From an uncultured Collinsella sp. (GTDB taxonomy: Bacteria; Actinomycetota; Coriobacteriia; Coriobacteriales; Coriobacteriaceae): a DNA stretch of 6,426 nucleotides. Where the stretch lies: assembly GCA_900542825.1 (NCBI GenBank), contig UQOY01000026.1, positions 1-6,426 of the forward strand, read 5' to 3'. The first letter of the stretch is position 1; the number at the start of each line of letters is the position of its first letter. Below are positions 1-6,334 of this stretch, piece by piece. The notes below the pieces were generated by a model. The model did not search any database, was not told where the DNA came from, and saw only the letters and a program-made list of their open reading frames with translations. A program made the position numbers and the translations under genes.

Positions 1-11
1 CTGCGCAAGAC

Positions 12-37
12 GAAGGCCACATTAAGTGGCCTTCTTT
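12..37 (+). terminator. Rho-independent terminator-like hairpin of an off-window element
   Basis: A perfect 9-bp stem (GAAGGCCAC at 12-20, GTGGCCTTC at 26-34) with a 5-nt ATTAA loop is followed by a short TTT run. The short T tract makes it weaker than the next hairpin at 139-166. It probably ends a gene or RNA entering from the left edge, which cannot be identified from the few bases before it. An accidental hairpin inside the tail of an inbound reading frame is not excluded, because two + strand frames stay open here until stops at 124-126 and 129-131. Confidence 0.6.
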
Positions 38-138
38 GCGTGCGGAACTCGCGACCAACCTTATGCCTCGCCCGCAGTCCCGGACCTTCCGGGTTCAAAG
101 CGCGACACACCGGACTGGTTGTCTGATATAAAGATGGC

Positions 139-166
139 GAAGGCCCCTTTCGGGGCCTTCTTTTTT
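139..166 (+). terminator. Strong rho-independent terminator, convergent with murB
   Basis: A perfect 9-bp G+C-rich stem (GAAGGCCCC at 139-147, GGGGCCTTC at 152-160) with a TTTC tetraloop is followed by six T residues, the classic intrinsic terminator on the + strand. The murB stop codon on the minus strand lies two bases beyond the T run. On the minus strand the same stem is followed only by a weak T-containing stretch, so it may end murB less efficiently. Its loop-stem plan resembles the hairpin at 12-37, giving tandem terminators about 100 nt apart. Confidence 0.85.
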
Positions 167-167
167 A

Positions 168-1130
168 TTAGAGGAATTCGCCTACTCGGTGGACTTCGGG
201 TTCTAGGTCTACTCCGAATTGGTCTTTGACGGTTGTTTGGATGTGGCGGATGAGTTCGTCGACGTCGGCGGCGGTGGCGTGGTCGGCGTTGACGATGAAG
301 CCGCAGTGCTTCTCGCTCACCTGCGCGCCGCCGACAGCATGGCCGCGCAGGCCGGCATCCATGATGAGCTTGCCGGCAAAGTAGCCCTCGGGGCGCTTGA
401 AGGTGGAGCCGGCGCTCGGCATGTCGAGTGGCTGCTTGTCCTCGCGGCGCTGGCGGTAGTCGTCCATGTCGGCCTTGATCATCGCGGCGTTGCCCGGGGC
501 GAGATTGAAGGTGGCCGAAAGCACGGTAAAGCCGTCGTCAGCGATGCGGCTCTTGCGATAGCCCAGGTTAAGCTCGTCGACATCGAACTCGATGATGTTG
601 CCGCTGCCGCGGGTGCCGTCGTCGAGCATGCGGGCGGGCTTGTAGACGCGCACAGACTCCAGCACATCGGCCATGCAGGCGCCATAGGCGCCGGCGTTCA
701 TGTAGCAGGCGCCGCCGACCGATCCGGGGATGCCCGAGATGGGCTCCATGCCGGTGAGGCCGGCCTCGGCTGCCGCCGCGGCGACATCGGAAAGCAAGGC
801 ACCGGCTGCTGCCGTGACGTGCGTGCCGTTGACCGTAATGTCGGAGAGGCCCTCGCCCAACGCCACGACAACGCCGCGGATGCCCTTGTCGCCGACGAGT
901 AGGTCGGAGCCGTTGCCCACGATGGTGAGGGGCAGATCGCAGCGATAGCAGGTATCGAGCGTGGCGACGAGGCCCTGCTCGGTGTCGGGCGTGACAAAGA
1001 CGTCGGCCGGGCCGCCGATCTTAAATGTGGTGTGCTCGCGCATGGGCTCGCTCATCAACACGTTGTCCTCGCCGGCAACGCCAGCAAGCGCGCACAGCAG
1101 GTCCTCGTTAAAAAAGTCGTTCTCGTGCAT
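168..1130 (-). CDS. murB: UDP-N-acetylenolpyruvoylglucosamine reductase MurB
   Basis: This cytoplasmic FAD enzyme reduces UDP-GlcNAc-enolpyruvate with NADPH to UDP-N-acetylmuramate, the second committed step of peptidoglycan precursor synthesis. Visible motifs, numbered from the start chosen here, are TFKIGGPAD (35-43) and GNGSDLLVGD (72-81) of the FAD-binding part, SGIPGSVGGACYMNAGAYG (132-150) at the flavin pyrophosphate, LGYRKSR (189-195), SAGSTFKRP (239-247) with the proton-donating Ser242, and C-terminal LEPEVHRVG (309-317) with the conserved Glu312. The 320-residue length and YRKS motif suit the shorter type II enzymes. I chose the ATG at 1130 because AAGGCGG lies 8 nt upstream. An upstream in-frame TTG at 1175 would add 15 unconserved residues, and it overlaps a possible -10 box. 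The gene appears intact and monocistronic, divergent from the LacI-type regulator. Confidence 0.96.
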   Translation of the reverse strand: MHENDFFNEDLLCALAGVAGEDNVLMSEPMREHTTFKIGGPADVFVTPDTEQGLVATLDTCYRCDLPLTIVGNGSDLLVGDKGIRGVVVALGEGLSDITVNGTHVTAAAGALLSDVAAAAAEAGLTGMEPISGIPGSVGGACYMNAGAYGACMADVLESVRVYKPARMLDDGTRGSGNIIEFDVDELNLGYRKSRIADDGFTVLSATFNLAPGNAAMIKADMDDYRQRREDKQPLDMPSAGSTFKRPEGYFAGKLIMDAGLRGHAVGGAQVSEKHCGFIVNADHATAADVDELIRHIQTTVKDQFGVDLEPEVHRVGEFL

Positions 1131-1173
1131 ACGAATATCCGCCTTTTGGTGGTCGTTGTCATCAATCGATTGC

Positions 1174-1179
1174 AATATA
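1174..1179 (-). promoter_or_regulatory. Possible murB -10 box
   Basis: On the minus strand TATATT lies about 44 bases upstream of the chosen murB ATG, giving a short leader of roughly 37 nt. No good -35 hexamer is seen 16-18 bp further upstream, so the call rests on the -10 alone. It is the most promoter-like sequence in the divergent region on this strand. Confidence 0.3.
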
Positions 1180-1234
1180 CCCCACCCGGGCGGATTTGGT
1201 GCGCTGACGGCGATAAAACAGCCGTCTACCGGAT

Positions 1235-1251
1235 TGGTAAAGTGTTTATCA
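1235..1251. promoter_or_regulatory. Possible LacI-family operator upstream of the regulator gene
   Basis: The imperfect 17-bp palindrome TGGTAAAGTGTTTATCA resembles the 18-bp operators upstream of xfp: all begin with TG, end with CA and carry inward-facing TAAA/TTTA half-sites. It ends 21 bp before the TATACT -10 box of the regulator, similar to the upstream xfp operator, which ends 23 bp before an identical -10 box. It lacks the central CpG of the xfp sites and one half is degenerate, so autoregulation is an inference. Confidence 0.3.
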
Positions 1252-1272
1252 CCGAGGTAGAGGGACGGTCGC

Positions 1273-1278
1273 TATACT
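1273..1278 (+). promoter_or_regulatory. Likely -10 box of the LacI-type regulator gene
   Basis: TATACT lies 35 bp before the regulator's ATG, which predicts a leader of about 30 nt. The same hexamer serves as the likely -10 box of xfp. No convincing -35 box is present at 16-18 bp. Confidence 0.45.
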
Positions 1279-1313
1279 TTCAAGAGATTGCGCGTAAACC
1301 CGGAAGGAGCGAG

Positions 1314-2342
1314 ATGGCCAACAAAGTCACCCTCAAGCAGATCGCCCAGGAGGTGGGGCTTTCCCCCTCGTCGGTCTCGCTTGTTCTCAATAATCGGCCC
1401 TGTCGCATCTCGGAAGAAAACCGCAAGCTCATCAAGGAGGTCGCGGCGCGCAACCACTATGTTCCTAACCAGATCGCGCGCAGCCTGGTTATGCGCGAGT
1501 CGCGCACGCTGGGCCTTATCGTCCCTAACATCGAGAGCCGCTTTTTTGCTTCGCTCGCCGGCAGTTTGGAAAAGCGCTGCCGTGAGGACGGTTACGCACT
1601 CTTTATTACCAGCTCGGGCGGAAGCGCCGATGACGATCTTGAGCTGCTGCGCCAGCTGGTGACGCGCGGCGTCGACGGTGTCTTTCTGGTGGTGGGTGAC
1701 GAGTTCTCCGACGACCGCGCCCTGCGCGAAGAAGTCAGCCATCTGCCTATTCCGGCGGTAATGGTCGACCGTGCCATTGAGGGACTCGAGTGCGACAAGG
1801 TGATGTTCGACCACGAGATGGGTGGCTACATGGCTACCCGCTATCTGATCGGGCAGGGCCACCGTCGCATTGCCTGCTTGGTTAACGCGCGTCGTTCCAA
1901 TACGGGCCGCAAGCGACTCGCCGGCTATGAGCGCGCGCTGCGCGAGGCTGGCCTGCCCATCGACGCACGTTTGGAGTTTGAGAGCGAGTACTACATTCCG
2001 AGCGCATACGAGGCCTCGGAGGCGGTGCTCGCAACTGACGCCACCGCCGTGTTCGCGAGCTCGGACAACATTGCCCTCGGTCTGCTCAAGCGTTTGCACG
2101 AGATGGGGAAGAGCATCCCGGGCGATATCTCGGTGGTGAGCTATGACAACTCGGCGGCTGACGTTCTCTTTGAGCCGGCGCTGACCGCAATTGAGCAGGA
2201 TCCTGGTGTCCTCGCGGAGCATGCTTTTGGCTGCATGTCCAAGCGTCTTGCCGGTAGGGGCGGTAGACGTGCCGAAGAGGTCGTCCTGGAGCCGGCGCTT
2301 ATCGTTAAAGACAGCGTGCTCGAGCTTACTAAACACAACTAA
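1314..2342 (+). CDS. LacI-family transcriptional regulator, probable repressor of xfp
   Basis: A 342-residue cytoplasmic DNA-binding repressor of the LacI/GalR family. The N-terminal helix-turn-helix (TLKQIAQEVGLSPSSVSLVLN, about 6-26) is followed by the hinge helix PNQIARSLVMRES (51-63), whose Leu58 corresponds to the residue that intercalates at a central CpG. A periplasmic-binding-protein-like effector domain spans about 65-335, with typical segments TLGLIVPNIES (65-75), VMVDR (149-153), TGRKRLAGYERAL (197-209) and SYDNS (276-280). It stops soon after that domain, without the extra tetramerising helix of LacI itself, so a dimer is likely. The ATG at 1314 is chosen because GGAAGGAG sits at 1302-1309 and the HTH begins right after it; the frame is open upstream but has no family-like sequence. 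Position directly upstream of xfp and CpG-centred operators before xfp suggest it controls that gene. The effector ligand cannot be read from the sequence. Confidence 0.93.
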   Translation: MANKVTLKQIAQEVGLSPSSVSLVLNNRPCRISEENRKLIKEVAARNHYVPNQIARSLVMRESRTLGLIVPNIESRFFASLAGSLEKRCREDGYALFITSSGGSADDDLELLRQLVTRGVDGVFLVVGDEFSDDRALREEVSHLPIPAVMVDRAIEGLECDKVMFDHEMGGYMATRYLIGQGHRRIACLVNARRSNTGRKRLAGYERALREAGLPIDARLEFESEYYIPSAYEASEAVLATDATAVFASSDNIALGLLKRLHEMGKSIPGDISVVSYDNSAADVLFEPALTAIEQDPGVLAEHAFGCMSKRLAGRGGRRAEEVVLEPALIVKDSVLELTKHN

Positions 2343-2351
2343 ACACGTTTA
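2340..2351. promoter_or_regulatory. Degenerate palindrome over the regulator stop codon
   Basis: TAAACACGTTTA is a two-arm palindrome (TAAAC/GTTTA) around a 2-bp centre and continues into GTTTATCA, a half-site also present at 1244-1251. Its centre is 105 bp from the centre of the first xfp operator. It may be a weak distal binding site or chance. Confidence 0.2.
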
Positions 2352-2384
2352 TCAATTTGCAGAGACCGAATGTGGAGCACCTGT

Positions 2385-2424
2385 GACAGGCAACGCCGCA
2401 GGTGAATGTCTGCTTTTGCCTGTC
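2385..2424 (+). other. Stem-loop between regulator gene and xfp operators
   Basis: A 9-bp perfect inverted repeat (GACAGGCAA at 2385-2393, TTGCCTGTC at 2416-2424) encloses a 22-nt loop, within which GCAG and CTGC can pair further. It follows the regulator stop codon by about 40 nt, so it may protect or end the regulator transcript, but there is no T run and it is not a standard intrinsic terminator. Confidence 0.35.
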
Positions 2425-2441
2425 CGCATGGCAAATCAGGA

Positions 2442-2459
2442 TGCTAAAACGTTTTTTCA
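2442..2459. promoter_or_regulatory. Operator 1 of xfp (LacI-family type)
   Basis: TGCTAAAACGTTTTTTCA is an 18-bp site with the perfect core AAAACGTTTT and the central CpG typical of LacI-family operators. Its left half, TGCTAAAAC, is the exact reverse complement of the right half of operator 2. The regulator encoded just upstream is the natural candidate to bind it. Confidence 0.75.
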
Positions 2460-2462
2460 CCG

Positions 2463-2480
2463 TGATAAAACGTTTTAGCA
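2463..2480. promoter_or_regulatory. Operator 2 of xfp (LacI-family type)
   Basis: TGATAAAACGTTTTAGCA is an 18-bp palindrome with one mismatched pair and a central CpG. It is centred exactly 21 bp (two helical turns) from operator 1 and ends 2 bp before the TATACT -10 box, so a bound repressor would cover the -35 and spacer region and block RNA polymerase. Confidence 0.8.
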
Positions 2481-2482
2481 AA

Positions 2483-2488
2483 TATACT
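2483..2488 (+). promoter_or_regulatory. Likely -10 box of xfp
   Basis: TATACT follows operator 2 immediately, predicting a start of transcription near 2494-2496 and a leader of about 50 nt. The region where a -35 box would lie is filled by the operators and matches the consensus poorly. Confidence 0.55.
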
Positions 2489-2532
2489 AGTCCCAACGAA
2501 AGGTTGCCGTATCGGAGGGTGACCGCGCAGCG

Positions 2533-2538
2533 AAGGGA
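2533..2538 (+). promoter_or_regulatory. Ribosome binding site of xfp
   Basis: AAGGGA ends 8 nt before the ATG at 2547 and fixes that start. A second purine-rich stretch, GGAGGG at 2514-2519, lies too far upstream to serve this ATG. Confidence 0.6.
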
Positions 2539-2546
2539 CATAAACA

Positions 2547-5075
2547 ATGGCTAAAACACTGGGAACGCCGTGGCAAAAACTGGGACATGAGGTTCTCGCT
2601 TCCGAGCTCGAGGGTGTCGACCTGTATTGGCGCGCCTCGAACTACCTGTCCGTCGGCCAGATTTACCTTCGCTCCAACCCGCTGATGCGCAGCGACTTTG
2701 TCGATGAGAAGACCGGTGAGACGCGCGATTTTGGTCGTCCGGACGTCAAGCACCGCCTGGTTGGTCACTGGGGCACCACGCCTGGCATCAACTTCCTGTT
2801 CGGACACGTCAACCGTCTCATCGCCGACCACAACCAGAATGCCATCTTCCTGATGGGCCCGGGTCACGGTGGTCCCGCTGGCACCGCTCAATCGCTGCTC
2901 GACGGCACTTACCGCGAGATTCGCCCCGACATCACCAATGACGAGGCCGGCCTGCAGAAGTTCTTCCGCCAGTTCTCCTACCCCGGCGGCATCCCGAGCC
3001 ACTTTGCGCCCGAGACGCCCGGTTCCATCCATGAGGGCGGTGAGCTCGGCTACACGCTCAGCCACGCCTACGGCGCCGTTATGGACAACCCGAGCCTGCT
3101 GGCCGTGGCCGTGGTGGGCGACGGTGAGTCCGAGACCGGTCCGCTTGCCACCTCTTGGCAGTCCAACAAGCTCGTGAACCCGGCAACCGACGGCATCGTC
3201 CTGCCGATCCTGCACCTCAACGGCTACAAGATCGCCAATCCCACCATCCTCGCCCGCGTGTCCGACGAGGAGCTCACCAAGTTCTTTGAGGGCATGGGCT
3301 ACAAGCCGCACTTCTTTGTCGCCGGCTTTGACGACGAGAGTCACGCGAGCATCCATGAGCGTTTCGCCGCCCTGTTTGAGCAGGTCTTTGACGAGATCTG
3401 CGACATCAAGGCCACCGCTCAGGCCCAGGCAGCCGCGGGCGAGACCGTGGTCCGCCCGGCCTATCCCATGATCGTGTTCCGTACGCCCAAGGGCTGGACT
3501 TGCCCCAAGCACATCGACGGCAAGAAGACCGAGGACTCCTGGCGCGCGCATCAGGTGCCGCTGGCGAGCGCCAAGGACACCCACGAGCACTTCCGCGTGC
3601 TACGCGAGTGGCTGCGCTCCTACAAGCCCGAGGAGCTCTTTACGCCCGAGGGCCAGGTGCGTCCCGAGGTGACGGCCTTTATGCCGACCGGCGAGCTGCG
3701 CATCGGCGCCAACCCCAATGCAAACGGCGGCAAGGTGCGCCGCGAGCTCGAACTGCCCGATATACATGTCCACGAGATCCCCGTCGCCGAGAAGGGTCAC
3801 GGCTGGGGCTCCACCGAGGCCGCCCGCGTCTTTGGCGAGTACACTGCCGACGTCCTGGCCAAGAACATGGACGATTTCCGCATCTTCGGTCCCGACGAGA
3901 CCGCGTCTAACCGCCTGCAGGCTGCCTACAAGGTGACCAAGAAGCAGTGGGATGCCGGCTTCTACGAGGACGAGGCCAACGACGAGCTGCTGGCCGGTTC
4001 CGGTAAGGTCGTCGAGCAGCTTTCCGAGCACCAGTGCGAGGGCTTCCTCGAGGCCTACGTGCTCACCGGCCGCTCCGGCGTGTGGAGCTCCTACGAGAGC
4101 TTTGTCCATGTGGTCGACTCCATGGTCAACCAGCACTGCAAGTGGCTCGAGGCTACCAAGCGCGAGATTCCGTGGCGTGCTCCCATTAGCGGCCTTAACA
4201 TTTTGCTGTCGAGCCATGTCTGGCGCCAGGACCACAACGGATTCTCGCACCAGGACCCCGGCTTTATCGACCTGCTGCTCAACAAGGCCAACGACACGCA
4301 TATCGTGAATGCCTACTATCCGGCCGACGCCAACATGGCCCTTGCCGTGGCCGAGCGCGTCTACCAGTCCACCGACTGCGTCAACGCCATCTTCTGTGGC
4401 AAGCAGCCTGCCCCCACCTTCCAGACGGTCGACGAGGCCAAGTTCGAACTCGCCGAGGGCGTCGCAAACTGGGAGTGGGCATCGACTGCCGACTCGCTCG
4501 CCGAGGCCGACGTCGTGGTTGCCACCTGTGGTGACGTACCGACGCTCGAGGCTCTGGCTGCAACCGACATGCTGCGCGAGCTGGGCATTAAGGTGTGGTT
4601 CGTCAACGTGGTCGACCTGCTCAAGATTCAGAACGTCTGCGAGAACGACCAAGCCATCAGCGATGAGCGCTGGGCTGAGCTGTTTGGCCGCGGCGAGAAG
4701 CCCGTGCTCTTTGCATTCCACGCCTATGCCGGCACGATTCGCCGCCTGATCTGGAACCGCCCCGGCCACGATGCCTTCCGCGTCCACGGCTACGAGGAGA
4801 AAGGCTCCACGACCACGCCGTTCGACATGCTGCGCCTGAACAACATGGACCGCTGGGCCCTGGCCGCCGACGTGCTGCGTATGGTCGACGCCGATAAGTT
4901 TGTCGAGCAGATTAACGAGTGGGAGGCTTTCCGCACCGAGGCCTTTGAGTTCGCGTGCGACGAGGGCTTCGATCACCCGGCCTTTACCGACTGGGTCTGG
5001 CCCGACGCCGCAGCCGCAACTGCTGCCGACGGCGTACTCTCCGCAACGCAGATGACTGCCGGCGACAACGAGTAG
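2547..5075 (+). CDS. xfp: Xylulose-5-phosphate/fructose-6-phosphate phosphoketolase
   Basis: This cytoplasmic thiamine-diphosphate enzyme cleaves xylulose 5-phosphate (and, in the bifunctional forms, fructose 6-phosphate) with phosphate into acetyl phosphate plus glyceraldehyde 3-phosphate or erythrose 4-phosphate. It is the key step of the bifid shunt and of heterofermentative pathways. At 842 residues it is slightly longer than the usual 790-830, mainly through an Ala/Thr-rich C-terminal tail after about 818. Catalytic and cofactor residues are all present: HWGTTPG with His74, GPGHGGP with His107, IPSHF with His152, IHEGGELGY at 161-169, the thiamine-diphosphate motif GDGESETGP at 191-199 followed by Asn225, WRAHQVPL with His335, SSYESF with the cofactor-activating Glu517, and GFSHQDPG with His568. 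His74, His107, His152, His335, Glu517 and His568 match by motif the Bifidobacterium breve residues His64, His97, His142, His320, Glu479 and His553. The gene appears intact, is preceded by paired operators and followed by a long hairpin. Whether it prefers one substrate or accepts both cannot be told from sequence. Confidence 0.98.
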   Translation: MAKTLGTPWQKLGHEVLASELEGVDLYWRASNYLSVGQIYLRSNPLMRSDFVDEKTGETRDFGRPDVKHRLVGHWGTTPGINFLFGHVNRLIADHNQNAIFLMGPGHGGPAGTAQSLLDGTYREIRPDITNDEAGLQKFFRQFSYPGGIPSHFAPETPGSIHEGGELGYTLSHAYGAVMDNPSLLAVAVVGDGESETGPLATSWQSNKLVNPATDGIVLPILHLNGYKIANPTILARVSDEELTKFFEGMGYKPHFFVAGFDDESHASIHERFAALFEQVFDEICDIKATAQAQAAAGETVVRPAYPMIVFRTPKGWTCPKHIDGKKTEDSWRAHQVPLASAKDTHEHFRVLREWLRSYKPEELFTPEGQVRPEVTAFMPTGELRIGANPNANGGKVRRELELPDIHVHEIPVAEKGHGWGSTEAARVFGEYTADVLAKNMDDFRIFGPDETASNRLQAAYKVTKKQWDAGFYEDEANDELLAGSGKVVEQLSEHQCEGFLEAYVLTGRSGVWSSYESFVHVVDSMVNQHCKWLEATKREIPWRAPISGLNILLSSHVWRQDHNGFSHQDPGFIDLLLNKANDTHIVNAYYPADANMALAVAERVYQSTDCVNAIFCGKQPAPTFQTVDEAKFELAEGVANWEWASTADSLAEADVVVATCGDVPTLEALAATDMLRELGIKVWFVNVVDLLKIQNVCENDQAISDERWAELFGRGEKPVLFAFHAYAGTIRRLIWNRPGHDAFRVHGYEEKGSTTTPFDMLRLNNMDRWALAADVLRMVDADKFVEQINEWEAFRTEAFEFACDEGFDHPAFTDWVWPDAAAATAADGVLSATQMTAGDNE

Positions 5076-5207
5076 GTAGGCATCCGGGACGGTCTCGCGC
5101 TGGGGCCTTGCCTGGCGGGGTTGCCTTGCTCCGGGAAGTGGGCTTCGCGAACTTCCCGGAGCAAGGCAACCCCGCCGGGCAAGGCCCTCTCGACCGTTTC
5201 GATATGC
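5076..5207. repeat. Long palindromic repeat, copy 1 (downstream of xfp)
   Basis: The core is a 37-bp stem (5103-5139 with 5151-5187) containing a single G-T wobble and an 11-nt loop, GGGCTTCGCGA. A 32-bp leading block at 5076-5107 matches copy 3 at 30 of 32 positions and starts directly after the xfp stop codon. Beyond the core, GCATCCGGGACGGTC (5080-5094) pairs imperfectly with 5192-5207, so the whole unit is an imperfect palindrome of about 130 bp. There is no T run, so it is not a standard intrinsic terminator, but it could protect the xfp mRNA 3' end or slow transcription. It encodes no protein; open frames across it merely translate the palindrome. Confidence 0.9.
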
Positions 5208-5213
5208 GGGGGC

Positions 5214-5222
5214 TGATATATT
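5214..5222 (+). promoter_or_regulatory. Possible extended -10 promoter for the permease gene
   Basis: TGATATATT fits an extended -10 (TG, one base, TATATT) in a locally A+T-rich patch between two hairpins. The -35 region is poor. If used, the permease mRNA would have a leader of about 165 nt containing the whole of hairpin copy 2. The remaining bases to 5298 show nothing else recognisable. Confidence 0.35.
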
Positions 5223-5298
5223 TTATGTAATGGGGGCTTTGCTGATGCTGCCTTGGAGGCTGCGCATCTACCTTTGGTCAGCCAAGATTGCATTGCCG

Positions 5299-5371
5299 GG
5301 GCCGGGGTGCCTGCTTTGTTTTGAGAAGTTCGCGGAGCCCACTTCTCAAAACAAAGCAGGCACCCCGGCCC
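5299..5371. repeat. Long palindromic repeat, copy 2 (inverted, upstream of permease)
   Basis: A perfect 31-bp stem (5299-5329 with 5341-5371) encloses the 11-nt loop TCGCGGAGCCC. Read on the minus strand the loop is GGGCTCCGCGA, one base different from copies 1 and 3, so this copy is inverted relative to them. Its stem sequence is unrelated to copy 1 beyond the GAAGT/ACTTC pairs next to the loop, and the 32-bp leading block is absent apart from a CGCG...GGCC resemblance. It ends 13 nt before the ribosome binding site of the permease gene. Confidence 0.9.
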
Positions 5372-5384
5372 TCGCGGAATAGAT

Positions 5385-5391
5385 AAGGGGG
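5385..5391 (+). promoter_or_regulatory. Ribosome binding site of the permease gene
   Basis: AAGGGGG lies 4 nt before the ATG at 5396. An overlapping ATG at 5392 is out of frame and leads nowhere, so 5396 is the start. Confidence 0.6.
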
Positions 5392-5395
5392 ATGC

Positions 5396-6334
5396 ATGAG
5401 CTTTACGAGTGTGGCGCTTCAGATGTTGACGGTTTCGTTGCCCATTTTGTTGGGGTGGTGTATCGCCAAGCTGGGGTTTATGAAAGCGGAGTTCGAGCGC
5501 GAGCTGTCGCATCTGCTATTGCAAGTGGCGCTACCGTGCTTGGTGCTTTCGTCAGCGCTGGGCGATGATGTGAAGCTTCCGAGCATTGCCGATACGTTTT
5601 CGCTCATGGGTCTGTCCTTTGCGATGTATATGGTGGCGATCGTTATCGCGTTTGCTGTCACCGCTGCTCTTCGCGTTCCCAAAGGGACGGAATGCTCGTA
5701 TCGCTTCGCCGTGCTTTTCGGTAATGCCGGGTTTATCGGTTTTCCGGTTATTTCGGCGGTGTTGGGAAAACAAGCGCTGCTGTATGCATCGATTGCGCTT
5801 ATCCCCCTAAACTTGCTTATGTTTACCGTCGGCGTCATGTTATTTAGCGGAATGGATGGTGACCTCAAAAAGCAGATGCGCAATATTGTCGCCTGCTGCA
5901 AGAGTCCCGGTCTCATTGCAAGTGTTGTTGTGCTTGGGATCGTGCTAACCGGATGGACCGATTGGGGCGTGTTGGGCGACTCGATTTCCATCGTTGGCAC
6001 CATGACCACTCCGGCTGCATTGTTGCTCATGGGGTCGTCTATCGCCAAGTATCGTCCGCGCGAGATGCTCACCAACTGGCGCGCCTATGTCGCCGTGGCA
6101 TTTCGCCTGGTTGTCGTGCCGGCGGCATGTCTTGCCGTTGCACGCTTGTGGCCGGGCATGACGCCCATGTTTATCACGACGCTTGTGCTCGAGATGGCAA
6201 TGCCGGTGGGCAGCAACGGTACGCTGTACTGCCTTCAATACGGTAAGGATGCACGCCCCATGATGCAGTGTACGTTTTTGTCGATCATCTGCTCCATTCT
6301 GACTATCCCACTCGTAACCACGCTGTGCGGGTAG
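5396..6334 (+). CDS. AEC-family (auxin efflux carrier-like) transporter
   Basis: A 312-residue inner-membrane protein with about ten hydrophobic segments, roughly at 6-26, 37-54, 66-92, 103-123, 127-150, 172-187, 196-215, 229-250, 256-272 and 291-309. The family signature FGNAGFIGFPV (108-118) is clear, and TPAALLLMGSSIAKYRP (205-221) and LEMAMPVGSNG (265-275) mark the matching second half of the inverted-repeat fold. Bacterial members carry organic anions such as malate or have unknown substrates; nothing here fixes the substrate. The length is typical and the gene is complete. It follows xfp in the same direction, but 320 bp with two long hairpins make simple co-transcription doubtful. The coding sequence looks less G+C-rich than xfp by eye. 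Its TAG stop lies inside the leading block of hairpin copy 3. Confidence 0.93.
   Translation: MSFTSVALQMLTVSLPILLGWCIAKLGFMKAEFERELSHLLLQVALPCLVLSSALGDDVKLPSIADTFSLMGLSFAMYMVAIVIAFAVTAALRVPKGTECSYRFAVLFGNAGFIGFPVISAVLGKQALLYASIALIPLNLLMFTVGVMLFSGMDGDLKKQMRNIVACCKSPGLIASVVVLGIVLTGWTDWGVLGDSISIVGTMTTPAALLLMGSSIAKYRPREMLTNWRAYVAVAFRLVVVPAACLAVARLWPGMTPMFITTLVLEMAMPVGSNGTLYCLQYGKDARPMMQCTFLSIICSILTIPLVTTLCG

Noticed and set aside
79..110. Possible tRNA T-arm (GGGTTCAAA)
   Set aside because: The flanking bases do not form the 5-bp T stem, and no acceptor, D or anticodon arms can be drawn on either strand.
124..132. Extended -10 like TGATATAAA on the + strand
   Set aside because: Transcription would begin at about the terminator at 139-166, and no -35 box is present at normal spacing.
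26..229. Short + strand frame of 67 codons with a GTG start
   Set aside because: It begins inside one terminator hairpin, translates the second, and runs into murB on the opposite strand with no ribosome binding site; not a gene.
2519..2554. Possible leader peptide starting at GTG 2519 and overlapping the xfp start
   Set aside because: The GGAGG stretch abuts the GTG with no room for ribosome binding spacing, and the 11-codon product shows no regulatory pattern.
3600..4976. Long minus-strand open frame of 458 codons inside xfp
   Set aside because: It lies wholly within a gene with all catalytic motifs intact; such antisense frames are expected in G+C-rich DNA with biased codon use.
5103..5187. 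CRISPR array or intrinsic terminator as explanation for the hairpins
   Set aside because: There are no regularly spaced direct repeats with spacers, and no T run follows any of the stems; each unit is a single long palindrome.
4973..5512. Minus-strand open frame of 179 codons across the xfp-permease gap
   Set aside because: It spans the end of xfp, two palindromes and the start of the permease; its sequence is simply a reading of the repeats and has no start signal or recognisable domain.
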